The position numbers and the translations under genes are program-made. A model generated the notes under the pieces. The model worked only from the letters and a program-made list of their open reading frames with translations. It searched no databases and was not told where the DNA came from. Source: DASYPQ01 sp036006425 (GTDB lineage: Bacteria > Planctomycetota > UBA1135 > GCA-002686595). Taken from it: a DNA stretch of 64,000 nt. Where the stretch lies: contig DASYPQ010000026.1 of NCBI GenBank assembly GCA_036006425.1, positions 91,016-155,015 of the forward strand, read 5' to 3'. Shown one piece after another: positions 9,144 through 20,185 of the stretch. Position 1 is the first letter of the stretch. Each line of letters begins with the position of its first letter.

Positions 9144-9221
9144 GGGATCGGTCTCCAAGGAATCGGGGAATGGTAGCATCCCCCTGGATGACCGGCGAGT
9201 ACGTAAGCTCGAGGTTCGGGG

Positions 9222-9876
9222 TTGGCTGAGATCCGCCTGGAATCCGTTACCGGTCGGCGAAAGCTCCCGAAGGCGCGTGGGCTCGGCGTCCTCGCGCTCG
9301 GCGCGCTCGCGCTCGGGGCGTGCGTCTGTCCGCCGACGGCACGGGATCGCTTCGCGGTCGGCTTCCGCAGCCCGGAACAATGTTTCGGGAGCTTCCAGAC
9401 CGCGGTCCGGGCCGACGACCCGGGTCTCGAGCGCCGGTGCCTCTCCGCGCGCTTCATCGCGGAGAACGGGCTCTCGGAGATCGCCTACCGCATGTTCTGG
9501 GACGAGCTCACGCGCAAGGAGCCGTTCCTCCGCAAGGGCATCGCCGACGCGGAGGCGAGCGCTCCGGCGGAGGTCCGCGGGGATCGCGCGCGCCTGCGCC
9601 TCGCGAGCCACGGCCGGAATCTCGTCGTCGACCTCGCGCGCGAGGATTTCTGCGAGGCCTGGGGCGGCGACCAGAAGCTCGCCGACGAGACCGCCCCGTT
9701 CCGGGAACGGACCGGGATCCAGCCCGGGAACGACGGGACCCGCTGGATCTTCGGGCGGATGCCCCTCGCCGCGGGGGTCGACGCAGAGCGCGTGACCGAG
9801 CTGCGCGTCGGCCGCGAGTGGAAGATCGACGGGTTCTCGCTCGAGCAGGACAAGAGGAAGAAGTCGGAACCCGCCG

Positions 9877-9890
<14 letters not shown>
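9222..9890 (+). CDS. Small lipoprotein of unknown function, upstream of ppdK
   Basis: This 222-residue protein is read from TTG 9222, with GAGG seven bases ahead; no ATG or GTG is available nearer the signal sequence. A basic N-terminus and hydrophobic stretch end in a lipobox, LALGAC (about residue 34), giving a predicted lipoprotein. The rest is soluble, with about eight scattered acidic/basic helices and a segment FRSPEQCFGSFQTAVRADD resembling proteins that act on starved or stressed envelope, but no family is recognised. Its last 14 bases overlap the start of the pyruvate phosphate dikinase gene, so the two are co-translated; whether they are functionally connected is unknown. Confidence 0.65.
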
Positions 9891-12627
<2,737 letters not shown>

Positions 12628-12645
12628 CGCGTCCTTCGCGACGGC

Positions 12646-14226
12646 TCAGAGCTCGAGCGTATCCGCCTGCAGCTCCTCGAGCATCCGCAGCACCATCCGC
12701 GACACGCGACGGATCTTGTCGTTGTCGATCTTCTCCGGCTTGTCGGTCGGCTGGTGGTAGTCCTCGTGCACGTCCGAGAACAGGAACGTCACGGGGACTT
12801 TGAGGTTCTGCGAGAAGTTCATGTGGTCCGAGCGCGTCCAGTACTCGTCGCAGCTCCCGAGCTTCGGGAACCCTTCGAGCGGCGACACCTTCTCGGCGAT
12901 CCGCACGAGGCCGTTGTACTGCGGCAGCGCCTTCGTCGGAGTGATCAGGAGCTTGTCCGGCGCGTTGCGTCCGATCATGTCGATGTTGATGTCGCAGATC
13001 GGCTTCGCGTCGTCGGGGAGCCACGGATCCTTCGTCCACGCGGCGCTCCCCCACAGGCCCTTCTCCTCGCCCGAAACCCAGATCAGCATCACCGAGCGGC
13101 GCATCGGGCCGTAGCCCGCCAGCGCTTCGGCGATCGCCATCAATCCGCACGTGCCGGATCCGTTGTCGTCCGCGCCGTTGTAGACGACGCCGCGCTGCGT
13201 CCCGACGTGGTCGTAGTGCGCGCTGATGATGATCGTCTCCTTCGCGAGCTTCGGATCCGATCCGGGCCAGAACCCGCACACGTCCTCGACCTCGATCGGC
13301 CCCGCGACCTTCCGCGTCTCGCTCACGACGACGCCGAGGTCCGTGCCCGCCGCGGGCGCGGGATTCGCGGCGAGCAGCCGCGACACGGCCGCGCTCGACA
13401 CCGCGACCATCGGGATCGTGTCGTCCTTCTTCTCGTCCTTCGCTTCCTCGCCGGCCGCCGGTTTCTTCTTCGGGAAGACCGAGCCGCGCCGCTGGCGCTC
13501 GAGATCCTTCGCGAACCGCTTCTCGTAGGGCTCGCCCGAGTACGCCGGTCCGGGGCCCATGAGCACGCCGATCGCTCCCGCCTGGTGCGCGGGCGCGCGC
13601 AGCTTCCGGAGCTCCGTCCCGTCGTCGAAGCACAGCGCCCACTTTCCCGCGACGGGAGCCTTGTCGAACGCCGCGGCGCCGGCGTCCCCGCAGAACACGA
13701 CTCCGCCCGAGGCCGCGAGCTCCTTGATGTCGAACGACGAGGCGAAGTAGTAGTCCGTGCCGAAGCGCAGATCGCCCTGCTCCTCGCCGCGCTTCCATTC
13801 GATCTTGGAAGCCTCTTCGTCGAGCTTCCGCTGCTCGAGCGGATAGCGGAAGAAGAACCCGCCGTCCTTCGCCCCCGGATGCCACCCGAGGCGCTCGAGG
13901 CGCGCGCGGATGTAGCGCGCGGCGACGCGCTGGCCGAGGCTCGGCGTGTCGCGCCCGCCGAGCTCGTCGGAGGCGATGAAGAACTCGTCCGATCGGATCT
14001 TGTCCGCGTGCACGGAGTCGAGCGCGAGCTCGAGCTTGCCCTTCGTCGCCGGCTTCGCGGGCGCGGCCGGTGCCGCGGGCGCCGCCGGGACCGGGGCCGA
14101 AGCGACCGTCGGCGCGACGCGCGGCGCCGGCGTGGCGTGCGCGGCGCAGGCGGAGAGGAACGCGGCCCCGAGGAGCGACTGCGCGACGAACGTTCGAACG
14201 GGGCGGAGGACGTGGAGATGCTTCAT
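12646..14226 (-). CDS. M28-family zinc peptidase lipoprotein with PA domain
   Basis: I place the start at ATG 14226 (526 residues), since the signal peptide then begins MKHLHVLRP and ends in the lipobox FLSAC; an in-frame ATG at 14238 is an alternative. After an Ala/Pro linker, the aminopeptidase N-terminal part is interrupted by a PA-like insert (about 150-290). The M28 metal site follows: AHYDHVG, GADDNGSG, SGEEKG, NIDMIG and EDYHQPTD supply the two-zinc ligands and the catalytic Glu. The family cleaves N-terminal residues from peptides in the periplasm. It is the last gene of the minus-strand stretch facing ppdK, with only 18 bases between their stops. Confidence 0.88.
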   Translation of the reverse strand: MKHLHVLRPVRTFVAQSLLGAAFLSACAAHATPAPRVAPTVASAPVPAAPAAPAAPAKPATKGKLELALDSVHADKIRSDEFFIASDELGGRDTPSLGQRVAARYIRARLERLGWHPGAKDGGFFFRYPLEQRKLDEEASKIEWKRGEEQGDLRFGTDYYFASSFDIKELAASGGVVFCGDAGAAAFDKAPVAGKWALCFDDGTELRKLRAPAHQAGAIGVLMGPGPAYSGEPYEKRFAKDLERQRRGSVFPKKKPAAGEEAKDEKKDDTIPMVAVSSAAVSRLLAANPAPAAGTDLGVVVSETRKVAGPIEVEDVCGFWPGSDPKLAKETIIISAHYDHVGTQRGVVYNGADDNGSGTCGLMAIAEALAGYGPMRRSVMLIWVSGEEKGLWGSAAWTKDPWLPDDAKPICDINIDMIGRNAPDKLLITPTKALPQYNGLVRIAEKVSPLEGFPKLGSCDEYWTRSDHMNFSQNLKVPVTFLFSDVHEDYHQPTDKPEKIDNDKIRRVSRMVLRMLEELQADTLEL

Positions 14227-14298
14227 GAGGGCCGCCATCCTACGGATGCGGAGCGGAGGAAGCACCGGGGCGCGGTACGGGACGTGTACGTCCGTGCA

Positions 14299-15213
14299 TC
14301 AACCGAGCGTGCGCGACCGCAGGTACTTCATCGTCGACGCCTCGACGCGCTCGAGCATCGGCGCGAGCGCGGCTGAACTGTTCGCCCGCGCGAGGTCGTC
14401 CAGGTTCGCCTGGCACCACTCGCAATGGATCTCGTCGACGTGGAAGCGCACGTACGACGCCGGACCGGCCTCGAGCGTCCCCGCCAGCGAGCGCGCGAGC
14501 CAGTGGCGCGCGGGACAGCTCGCCCGGCCCTCGCGCCAGATCGCGCCGACGTCGATCGCGGGTGCCGTCTTCTGCTCCTCGAGCGCCGACGCGAGCGCGG
14601 GCAGCACCTCTCCCTTCGTGTCGCGCTCGCGCGCGAGGTCGCGGATCCGCTTCAGCGCGCGGAACTTGATGCCCGCGACCGAGGTCTCGTCGCGCAGATC
14701 GAAGCGCTCCCAGGTGTCGCGGTTGCGCCAGCCGCCGGCGAACAGGGCCTCGACGACCATCAAACGCGTGAACTCGCCCTCGACCCAGGTCTCCTGGACC
14801 CACTCCTTCAGCACGGCGAGGAGCAGCTCCGCGCCGGCGCGCGCGAGATCGCTGCGGCGCACGATCGCACTCGGCGTCTCGAGCTCCGCGGCGAGCGTCT
14901 CGATGCCCGGCGCCTCGTCGTCCTCGCCGCGCGGGCCGATCGTCACGACCTTCTGCCGGCGCAACCAGTCGATCGTGCGGTTCTTGGCGATGCCGAACAC
15001 GTACTGCTCGAACGTGTAGATGGGATCGAACTCGCCGATGCCGCGCACCGCGCCGAGAAAGGTCTCCTGCACGACGTCCTCGCGCGCATCGCGGTCGGGG
15101 ATGCGCCGCGCGACGTAGGCGGCGAGGCGGCCGCAGAAGGCGCGCTCGACCGCGAGCCACTCGGTGTCATCGAGGGCCTGGAGGCGCGCCAGGTCGGGAG
15201 TCCACTCGCTCAA
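14299..15213 (-). CDS. ECF-type RNA polymerase sigma factor with zinc-finger-like C-terminal extension
   Basis: This 304-residue protein starts at TTG 15213, which overlaps the kinase stop (TTGA). Region 2 is clear (about 20-95): FCGRLAAYVARRIPDRDAREDVVQETFLGAVRG, then YVFGIAKNRTIDWLRRQ. Region 4 (about 145-215) is divergent. The last 75 residues contain CPARHWLARSL and FHVDEIHCEWCQANLDDL, a His/Cys arrangement like the zinc-binding anti-sigma tails seen in planctomycete sigma/kinase proteins. The sigma factor probably redirects polymerase to envelope or stress promoters. It is the third gene of the FHA-kinase-sigma operon, so phosphorylation may control it; that link is inferred from gene order only. 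Confidence 0.8.
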   Translation of the reverse strand: MSEWTPDLARLQALDDTEWLAVERAFCGRLAAYVARRIPDRDAREDVVQETFLGAVRGIGEFDPIYTFEQYVFGIAKNRTIDWLRRQKVVTIGPRGEDDEAPGIETLAAELETPSAIVRRSDLARAGAELLLAVLKEWVQETWVEGEFTRLMVVEALFAGGWRNRDTWERFDLRDETSVAGIKFRALKRIRDLARERDTKGEVLPALASALEEQKTAPAIDVGAIWREGRASCPARHWLARSLAGTLEAGPASYVRFHVDEIHCEWCQANLDDLARANSSAALAPMLERVEASTMKYLRSRTLG

Positions 15214-16691
15214 GGCTTCCCGTGGGATGCGAAGTAGACCGCAGCCAGGGTGAAAACTCCACCGAGCACCGCGAGAACGAACAGGAAGAGCGCGAGGCGC
15301 AGCGATGCGGCGACGACGCGGCCTGTCGTGCGCCGGACGCCGGTCGCGCGCGGCCCGGTGATCGTGCGCGCGGCGTGGCGCATGACGCCGCGCACGAGGG
15401 CGACGAGCACCTCGAACGCGAGGAGCACCGTCGCCCAGAACGTCTTGAGCACACCGCCTTCGGCCGGCGGAGGGACCGGGATCGTCGTCGCCGCGGCCGC
15501 GACGGGCGTCGTCGCGACCGGGCGCACCTCGACGCGCTGCGCCGCGCGCGCGGCGTGGGCCGCGTCGCCCTCGGAGAGCGTCTGGATCGCGAACGCGTCC
15601 TCCGACCGCGGCTTGGCACCGAGCGCGGGCACCCCGGCGGACGGAACCGGCGGAGGCAGGACCGGCGTCGGCGTGCCGCTCGTCGGAGGCCGCGAACGGC
15701 TCGCGGCGCGGATGCCGTCGAGCACTCCGCGCGCGACCTCGACCGCTCCGCGCGTCAGCTCCCGCGCGGCGTGCCGCGCCTCGCTCCGGGGTGCGAGATC
15801 GAGCGGTACCAGGATCGGCGGCGGCGCGGGGTGCCGCGGCTCGCCGACGAGGAGGACCGAGTCGAGCGAGCGCGCGCGCGCGCCGAGCTCCTCGAGCATC
15901 TCGGCGACGTTCGCGTAGCGGTGCTCGGGCGAGAGGCGCAGGCAGCGTTCGACGACGCCGCGGCAGCGCGCGGGAAACTCGGGCGGGAACGCGGGCGGGC
16001 GGTCGTCCTCCCGGATCGCGAACGTGCCCGAGCTCGCGACGTCGAAAGGCAGCCGGCCCGAGAGGCTCTCGAACAGGATCACGCCGAGCGAATAGATGTC
16101 GGCGCGGTGATCGGCCCGGTTCCGGATCATCTCGGGCGCCATGTACTGGGGCGTGCCGCGTCCGAACGAGAGCGTCAGCTTCCCGTCGGTCATCATCTTC
16201 GAGAGCCCGTAGTCCCCGACGCGCGCGACGTCGCCCTTGATGAAGACGTTGCTCGGCTTCAGGTCGAAGTGGAGGAGCCGGAGGTCGTGCAGCGCGAGCA
16301 CGCCGCGCGACGCCTGGATGAAGTAGACGAGGGCGCGCTCCTCGGTCAGGCGCTCGCGTTTCATCACGCGCGCGAGCGTGTCCTCGCCGGCGTACCCCAT
16401 GATCAGGTACGGCACCCCCATCGCGGTGCCGAGGTCCTCGATCGTGACGAGATTCGGGTGGTCGAGCGCCGCGAAGTGCCGCACCTGGTCGAGCTCCCGC
16501 TCTACCGCCTCGCGCTGGGCGTCGTCGTCGATCTTCAGGAACTTGATCGCGTACGACTTCCCGATCGAGTGCTTGCGCGCCTTGTAGACCTCGCCGAACG
16601 CGCCGCCGCCCAGACGGTTCTGGATCTCGTAGCCGCGGATGAAATCCGGCTCGCGGAAGCGTGCGTAGAAGGCTTCCCAGTCCATGGTCAC
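15210..16691 (-). CDS. Membrane-anchored serine/threonine protein kinase (PknB-like)
   Basis: The gene is read from GTG 16691, which overlaps the FHA-gene stop as GTGA; ATG 16685 two codons in is an equally good start (493 or 491 residues). The kinase domain (about 17-265) has the glycine loop LGGGAFGEVY, beta-3 lysine YAIKFLKI, the catalytic loop HFDLKPSN and the activation start VGDYGLSK. It ends in a domain with APEMIRNRADHRADIYSLGV. The HRD Arg is Phe and DFG is DYG, so this is a non-RD kinase. A long Pro/Ala-rich juxtamembrane region follows, then one transmembrane segment near the C-terminus (about 460-485). Topology is kinase inside, short tail outside. It lies between an FHA protein and a sigma factor, its probable partners. 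Confidence 0.92.
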   Translation of the reverse strand: MTMDWEAFYARFREPDFIRGYEIQNRLGGGAFGEVYKARKHSIGKSYAIKFLKIDDDAQREAVERELDQVRHFAALDHPNLVTIEDLGTAMGVPYLIMGYAGEDTLARVMKRERLTEERALVYFIQASRGVLALHDLRLLHFDLKPSNVFIKGDVARVGDYGLSKMMTDGKLTLSFGRGTPQYMAPEMIRNRADHRADIYSLGVILFESLSGRLPFDVASSGTFAIREDDRPPAFPPEFPARCRGVVERCLRLSPEHRYANVAEMLEELGARARSLDSVLLVGEPRHPAPPPILVPLDLAPRSEARHAARELTRGAVEVARGVLDGIRAASRSRPPTSGTPTPVLPPPVPSAGVPALGAKPRSEDAFAIQTLSEGDAAHAARAAQRVEVRPVATTPVAAAATTIPVPPPAEGGVLKTFWATVLLAFEVLVALVRGVMRHAARTITGPRATGVRRTTGRVVAASLRLALFLFVLAVLGGVFTLAAVYFASHGKP

Positions 16692-17398
16692 ACGGGTCGA
16701 GGTCGAGCCGAGCCCGCGGAGAACATCCTAGCGGGCGAGATCGTGATGCCGAACGGCGCGCGGTTCGCGGGCCGGGCGCCGAGGGTCAGGGACACGGATT
16801 GGGCCGGCGGGCACGGGAGGGAGAGCGCGGGATCCGCCCCGGTCGACGTCACGCCGCCCTGGACGCGGACCCCGCCCGCGCAGCGCACGACGAGAGCGCC
16901 CGGTTCGAGCTCGAGGGACACTTCCTGCGTGAGCTCGGGCACCGGCACGTGGCGGTCGACGCGCGCGGCGATCCGCACGCGGCCGCCGGCTCCGGGCGCG
17001 AAGAGCAGGACGTGCCGCGCACCCTGGCAGTCCGAGCCCGAGAGGAGGTCGAGCACGGCGGACGAGCTCGCGGGATCCGGAGACCGGAAGCGGAACGTCA
17101 GGTTCGGTGCGAGCTGCACGAGATCGTCGTGAGCGAGCAGCGACGGGACGTCGGAGACGAACCGACCGCTGACGAGGATCTTCTCGCCCGAGCGCGCTGC
17201 GAGACTCCAACGCGGACCCGAGTGGAACGATTCGACGAGCTCGAGTCGCGCGTGCTCCGCTTCGACGTCGGCGAGGAACGGCAAGTCGGCGCCGGGCGAG
17301 CGCAGGTGACCGATCGTCACTCGCGGACCGGAGACCGCGAAGTACTCGCCGCCGTCGTCGACCGCGAGGAGGAAGCGCTGGAGGGAGGACTCGGCCAC
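16688..17398 (-). CDS. FHA-domain protein
   Basis: I chose GTG 17398 (236 residues, starting AESSLQRFLLAVDDGG); an upstream TTG at 17464 would add 22 residues of unstructured character. Residues about 10-100 form an FHA domain with VSGPRVTIGHLRSPGADLPF and AEHARLELVESF, which give the phospho-threonine-binding Arg/Ser/His pattern in variant form. About 100 beta-rich residues of unknown fold follow. FHA domains bind phosphothreonine peptides, so the protein is likely a partner or substrate of the kinase encoded immediately downstream, with which it overlaps by four bases. No membrane segment was seen. Confidence 0.75.
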   Translation of the reverse strand: MAESSLQRFLLAVDDGGEYFAVSGPRVTIGHLRSPGADLPFLADVEAEHARLELVESFHSGPRWSLAARSGEKILVSGRFVSDVPSLLAHDDLVQLAPNLTFRFRSPDPASSSAVLDLLSGSDCQGARHVLLFAPGAGGRVRIAARVDRHVPVPELTQEVSLELEPGALVVRCAGGVRVQGGVTSTGADPALSLPCPPAQSVSLTLGARPANRAPFGITISPARMFSAGSARPRPV

Positions 17399-17492
17399 GG
17401 GACGATCGGATCGACGAAGCGCCTGCGGGCCTCGGCCGGTGTTATTGCGTCCGGGCTCGCACAAGATGCGGACGCGCCCGCGCGACGCGCCT

Positions 17493-18425
17493 TCAACTCG
17501 CGCAGACGACGCCCCCGCCCTTCAACCGGGCGTCGTTGAACGCCGCGCGCGCCTTGGCGAAGAGGTCGCCCTTCCGGCGCACTTCGGGGTGCGGGAAGGT
17601 CGAGATCCCGACCGAGATGACGATGGGGTCACCGACGAGGTCCGCGAGTCGACGCTCCTTCGTGAGCTCGCCGACGCGCTTCGCCATCGTCTTCGCGCCG
17701 TCGGGGCCGGTGTTCGGGAGCAGGAAGAGGAACGAGGTCTCGTCGAAGCGCCCGAGGACGTCGGTGTCGCGCGACGCGTCAAGGAAGATCGCCGCGAGCT
17801 CGCGGAGCGTGTCCGCGCCGACCTGCCCCTCCGACCCGAGCATCACGCACGAGAGCGGCGCGCTGAAGCGCTTCGCGCGCTTGAACTCCTCGTCGATCTT
17901 GTAGTTGAGGAACGCGTAGTTGAAGAGGCTCGTCTCGGGATCGACCAGCGCGGCGACGAGGCTCTCGTCGGGCTTCCCGGCGATGTCGGCGAGCAGCCGC
18001 TCGGGGAGCATCGCGTCCTCGTTGCCTTGCCCGCGACCGTCGCGCGGGAGCGGCGGACGCGCGCCGGCCGCCTGGTCGAGCGCGGAGCGCAGTCTGCTCG
18101 TCGAGATCGGACGCTCGATGACGCCGGTCGCGCCGCAGAAGCGCGCGATCGGCTCGGCGAGGCGGTTGCCGTGCTCGGTGACGACGTACGTGCGGCAGCG
18201 CGTGTTGCCGGCGAGGCGCTTGCAGCCCTCGTAGACGTTCGCTCCGCGTAGCCAGGTGTCGATGAGGATCACGTCGCCGGGAGGCGGCATGTGCTCGAGG
18301 ATCTCGGCCACGGAGAGCGCTTGCGCGATCTCCCAACCGTCGATCGCCGAAGCCGCCGCGCGCGCGTTCGCGAGCAGCGATTCGTCCGTGGTCACGACGC
18401 GGATCGTGCGCAGTCCATCGCCCAT
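17493..18425 (-). CDS. Receiver-like plus degenerate GGDEF protein
   Basis: This 310-residue protein starts at ATG 18425 with a good ribosome site (GAGAGGA, spacing about 6). Residues 1-125 look like a CheY-type receiver: ILIDTWLRG supplies an acceptor Asp, VVTEHG the Thr, but the conserved Lys is replaced by Arg (IERPIS). Residues about 165-310 have a GGDEF-like fold. The signature is RFDETSF in place of GGDEF, and the RxxD inhibition site is not obvious, so cyclic-di-GMP synthesis is unlikely. It may be a non-catalytic c-di-GMP or nucleotide sensor. The gene is separated by about 70 bases from yebC and is followed by the FHA operon on the same strand. Confidence 0.75.
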   Translation of the reverse strand: MGDGLRTIRVVTTDESLLANARAAASAIDGWEIAQALSVAEILEHMPPPGDVILIDTWLRGANVYEGCKRLAGNTRCRTYVVTEHGNRLAEPIARFCGATGVIERPISTSRLRSALDQAAGARPPLPRDGRGQGNEDAMLPERLLADIAGKPDESLVAALVDPETSLFNYAFLNYKIDEEFKRAKRFSAPLSCVMLGSEGQVGADTLRELAAIFLDASRDTDVLGRFDETSFLFLLPNTGPDGAKTMAKRVGELTKERRLADLVGDPIVISVGISTFPHPEVRRKGDLFAKARAAFNDARLKGGGVVCAS

Positions 18426-18498
18426 CGTTGGTCCTCTCTTCCGGAGATTGTCCGCGGCGCGGCGCGGAGATCAACCCTCGCGCCGGGAACGCCGACTC

Positions 18499-19251
18499 TC
18501 AAGCCTGGAGCTCCCGCACCCAGTCGTCGGGAATCTCGTAGTTCGCGTAGACGTTCTGCACGTCGTCGTGCTCTTCCAGACTGTCGATCAAGGCGAGCAC
18601 CTTGCGCGCGGTTTCCTTGTCGGCGATCGCGACGTTGCTCCCGGGCATCCAGCCGAGCTCGGCCGAGAAGAGCTTGGCGCCGCTCGCCTCGAGCTTCTGC
18701 TTCGCGGCGAGGAAGTCCGCCGGCGGCGCGAGGATCGTGACCGCGTCGCCTTCGATGCGCACGTCCTCCGCTCCGGCGTCGAGCGCGACCTCGGTCCACG
18801 CGTCCTCGTCGCGCTCGCCCTTCTCGGCGGCGAAGATCGCCTTGAACGAGAAGAGGAAGGACACCGAGCCGGGCGAGCCGATCGTTCCGCCGTGCCGGTC
18901 GAAGGCGTAGCGGACGTCCGGCGCCGTGCGCGCGCGGTTGTCCGTGAGGCACGCGACCATGACCGCGACGCCGCCGGGCGCGTAGCCCTCGTAGACGATC
19001 TCCTCGAAGCCCGGTCCGCCCTTCTCCCCTGCGGCGCGCTTGATCACGCGATCGATGTTGTCCCGGGGCATGTTGCCCGCGCGGGCCTTCTCGAGCGCGT
19101 ACTTGAGCTTCAGGTTGTGATCCGGATCGCTCCCGCCCTGCCGCACGGCGGACATGATGTTCCGCGCGAGCTTGTTGAAATGCCGCGCGCGCTTCTGATC
19201 GACCGCACCCTTGCGAGCGGCGATGTTCGAGGAGTGGGAGTGGCCGGCCAT
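18499..19251 (-). CDS. yebC: YebC/PmpR-family regulator / translation factor
   Basis: This 250-residue protein has the typical length and starts AGHSHSSNIAARKGAVDQKR, the diagnostic beginning of YebC. It has GGSDPDHNLKLKYALEKARAGNMPRDNIDR and the acidic central domain with GTIGSPGSVSFLF. YebC proteins were long annotated as transcriptional regulators and are now known to act on ribosomes stalled on proline-rich stretches. This fits here, as several neighbouring proteins carry Pro/Ala-rich runs, but that connection is inference. Start is ATG 19251. It follows rpsI after an 18-base gap and may be part of the same transcript. Confidence 0.95.
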   Translation of the reverse strand: MAGHSHSSNIAARKGAVDQKRARHFNKLARNIMSAVRQGGSDPDHNLKLKYALEKARAGNMPRDNIDRVIKRAAGEKGGPGFEEIVYEGYAPGGVAVMVACLTDNRARTAPDVRYAFDRHGGTIGSPGSVSFLFSFKAIFAAEKGERDEDAWTEVALDAGAEDVRIEGDAVTILAPPADFLAAKQKLEASGAKLFSAELGWMPGSNVAIADKETARKVLALIDSLEEHDDVQNVYANYEIPDDWVRELQA

Positions 19252-19269
19252 ACGGGCGGCGCGGATCCT

Positions 19270-19665
19270 CTAGCGCTTCGAGAACTGGAACCCGCGGCGA
19301 GCTCCGCGGCGTCCGTACTTCTTGCGCTCCTTCATGCGGCTGTCCCGCGTGAGGAGCCCGTTCGCGCGCAGCACGTCGTCGAATCCGGGGTTGATCTTCT
19401 TGAGCGCGCGGGCGATGCCGAGCACGACCGCGTCGGCCTGGCCGGTCGGTCCGCCGCCTTGCACGTTGACGGCGATGTCGTAGCTCTGCGCGGTCTCGGT
19501 GACCACGAGCGGCGCGCGCACGCGCTTCTGCGACTGGATCGTCCGGAAGAACTCGTCCACCGGCCGATCGTTGACGAGGAAGCCGCCGGCACCGGGCTGG
19601 AGGCGAACGCGGGCGACGGCGGACTTGCGCCGGCCGAGGCCGCGGGTGACTGCAGTGGCGCTCAT
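19270..19665 (-). CDS. rpsI: 30S ribosomal protein S9
   Basis: This 131-residue protein starts at ATG 19665, overlapping the rplM stop as ATGA. The core signature is complete: GRRKSAVARV near the N-terminus, GGPTGQADAV in the middle and the basic C-terminal tail KYGRRGARRGFQFSKR, whose final SKR reaches the decoding site of the ribosome. The length matches bacterial S9 (about 130). The order rplM-rpsI is the conserved bacterial arrangement. Confidence 0.98.
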   Translation of the reverse strand: MSATAVTRGLGRRKSAVARVRLQPGAGGFLVNDRPVDEFFRTIQSQKRVRAPLVVTETAQSYDIAVNVQGGGPTGQADAVVLGIARALKKINPGFDDVLRANGLLTRDSRMKERKKYGRRGARRGFQFSKR

Positions 19666-20111
19666 GCTCGAATCTTCTCGACCGTTGCGGGCTTCTGGGC
19701 GGCGTGGGGATGTTCGGGACCGGCGTACACCTTGAGGCGCGACAGGAGGTCGTGCCCTAGTGCCGTCTTCGGAAGCATGCGCTTCACGGCGAGGCGCAGG
19801 ACTTCGCCGGGTCGGCGCGCCTGCAGGCGCGCGAACGGCACCTCGCGGCGGCCGCCCGGATACCCGGTGTAGTGCGCGTACGTCTTCACGTCGGCCTTCA
19901 CGCCCGTCGTCTTGATCTTCTCGGCGTTCACGACGACCACGAAGGCGCCGTTCTTCTCGCTCGGGGTGTACGTGGGCTGGTCCTTGCCCATCAGGTTCAT
20001 CGCGATCTGGGCGGCGAGCCGCCCGAGCGGGAACTTGGAGGCGTCGTACAGGAGCCAGCGCCCGGCGAGGTCGCCCGGCAGGTCGGCGGATCGGACGTGG
20101 GTGGTGGGCAT
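19662..20111 (-). CDS. rplM: 50S ribosomal protein L13
   Basis: This 149-residue protein starts at ATG 20111 and begins the ribosomal pair. Recognisable parts are LLYDASKFPLGRLAAQIA, LMGKDQPTYTPSEKNGAFVVVVNAEKI, KTYAHYTGYPGGRREVPF and AVKRMLPKTALGHDLLSRLKVYAG. The length agrees with the family (about 142-150). The gene ends ATGA into rpsI. About 75 bases separate it from the membrane-protein gene upstream, enough for its own promoter, but I could not identify one with confidence. Confidence 0.98.
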   Translation of the reverse strand: MPTTHVRSADLPGDLAGRWLLYDASKFPLGRLAAQIAMNLMGKDQPTYTPSEKNGAFVVVVNAEKIKTTGVKADVKTYAHYTGYPGGRREVPFARLQARRPGEVLRLAVKRMLPKTALGHDLLSRLKVYAGPEHPHAAQKPATVEKIRA

Positions 20112-20185
20112 GAGTCGTGCGTTCCGGGGCGCAAGAAGGTATCGGGGCCGCGTCCCGACGGCAACGATCTCCCCGCCCGGCCCGC

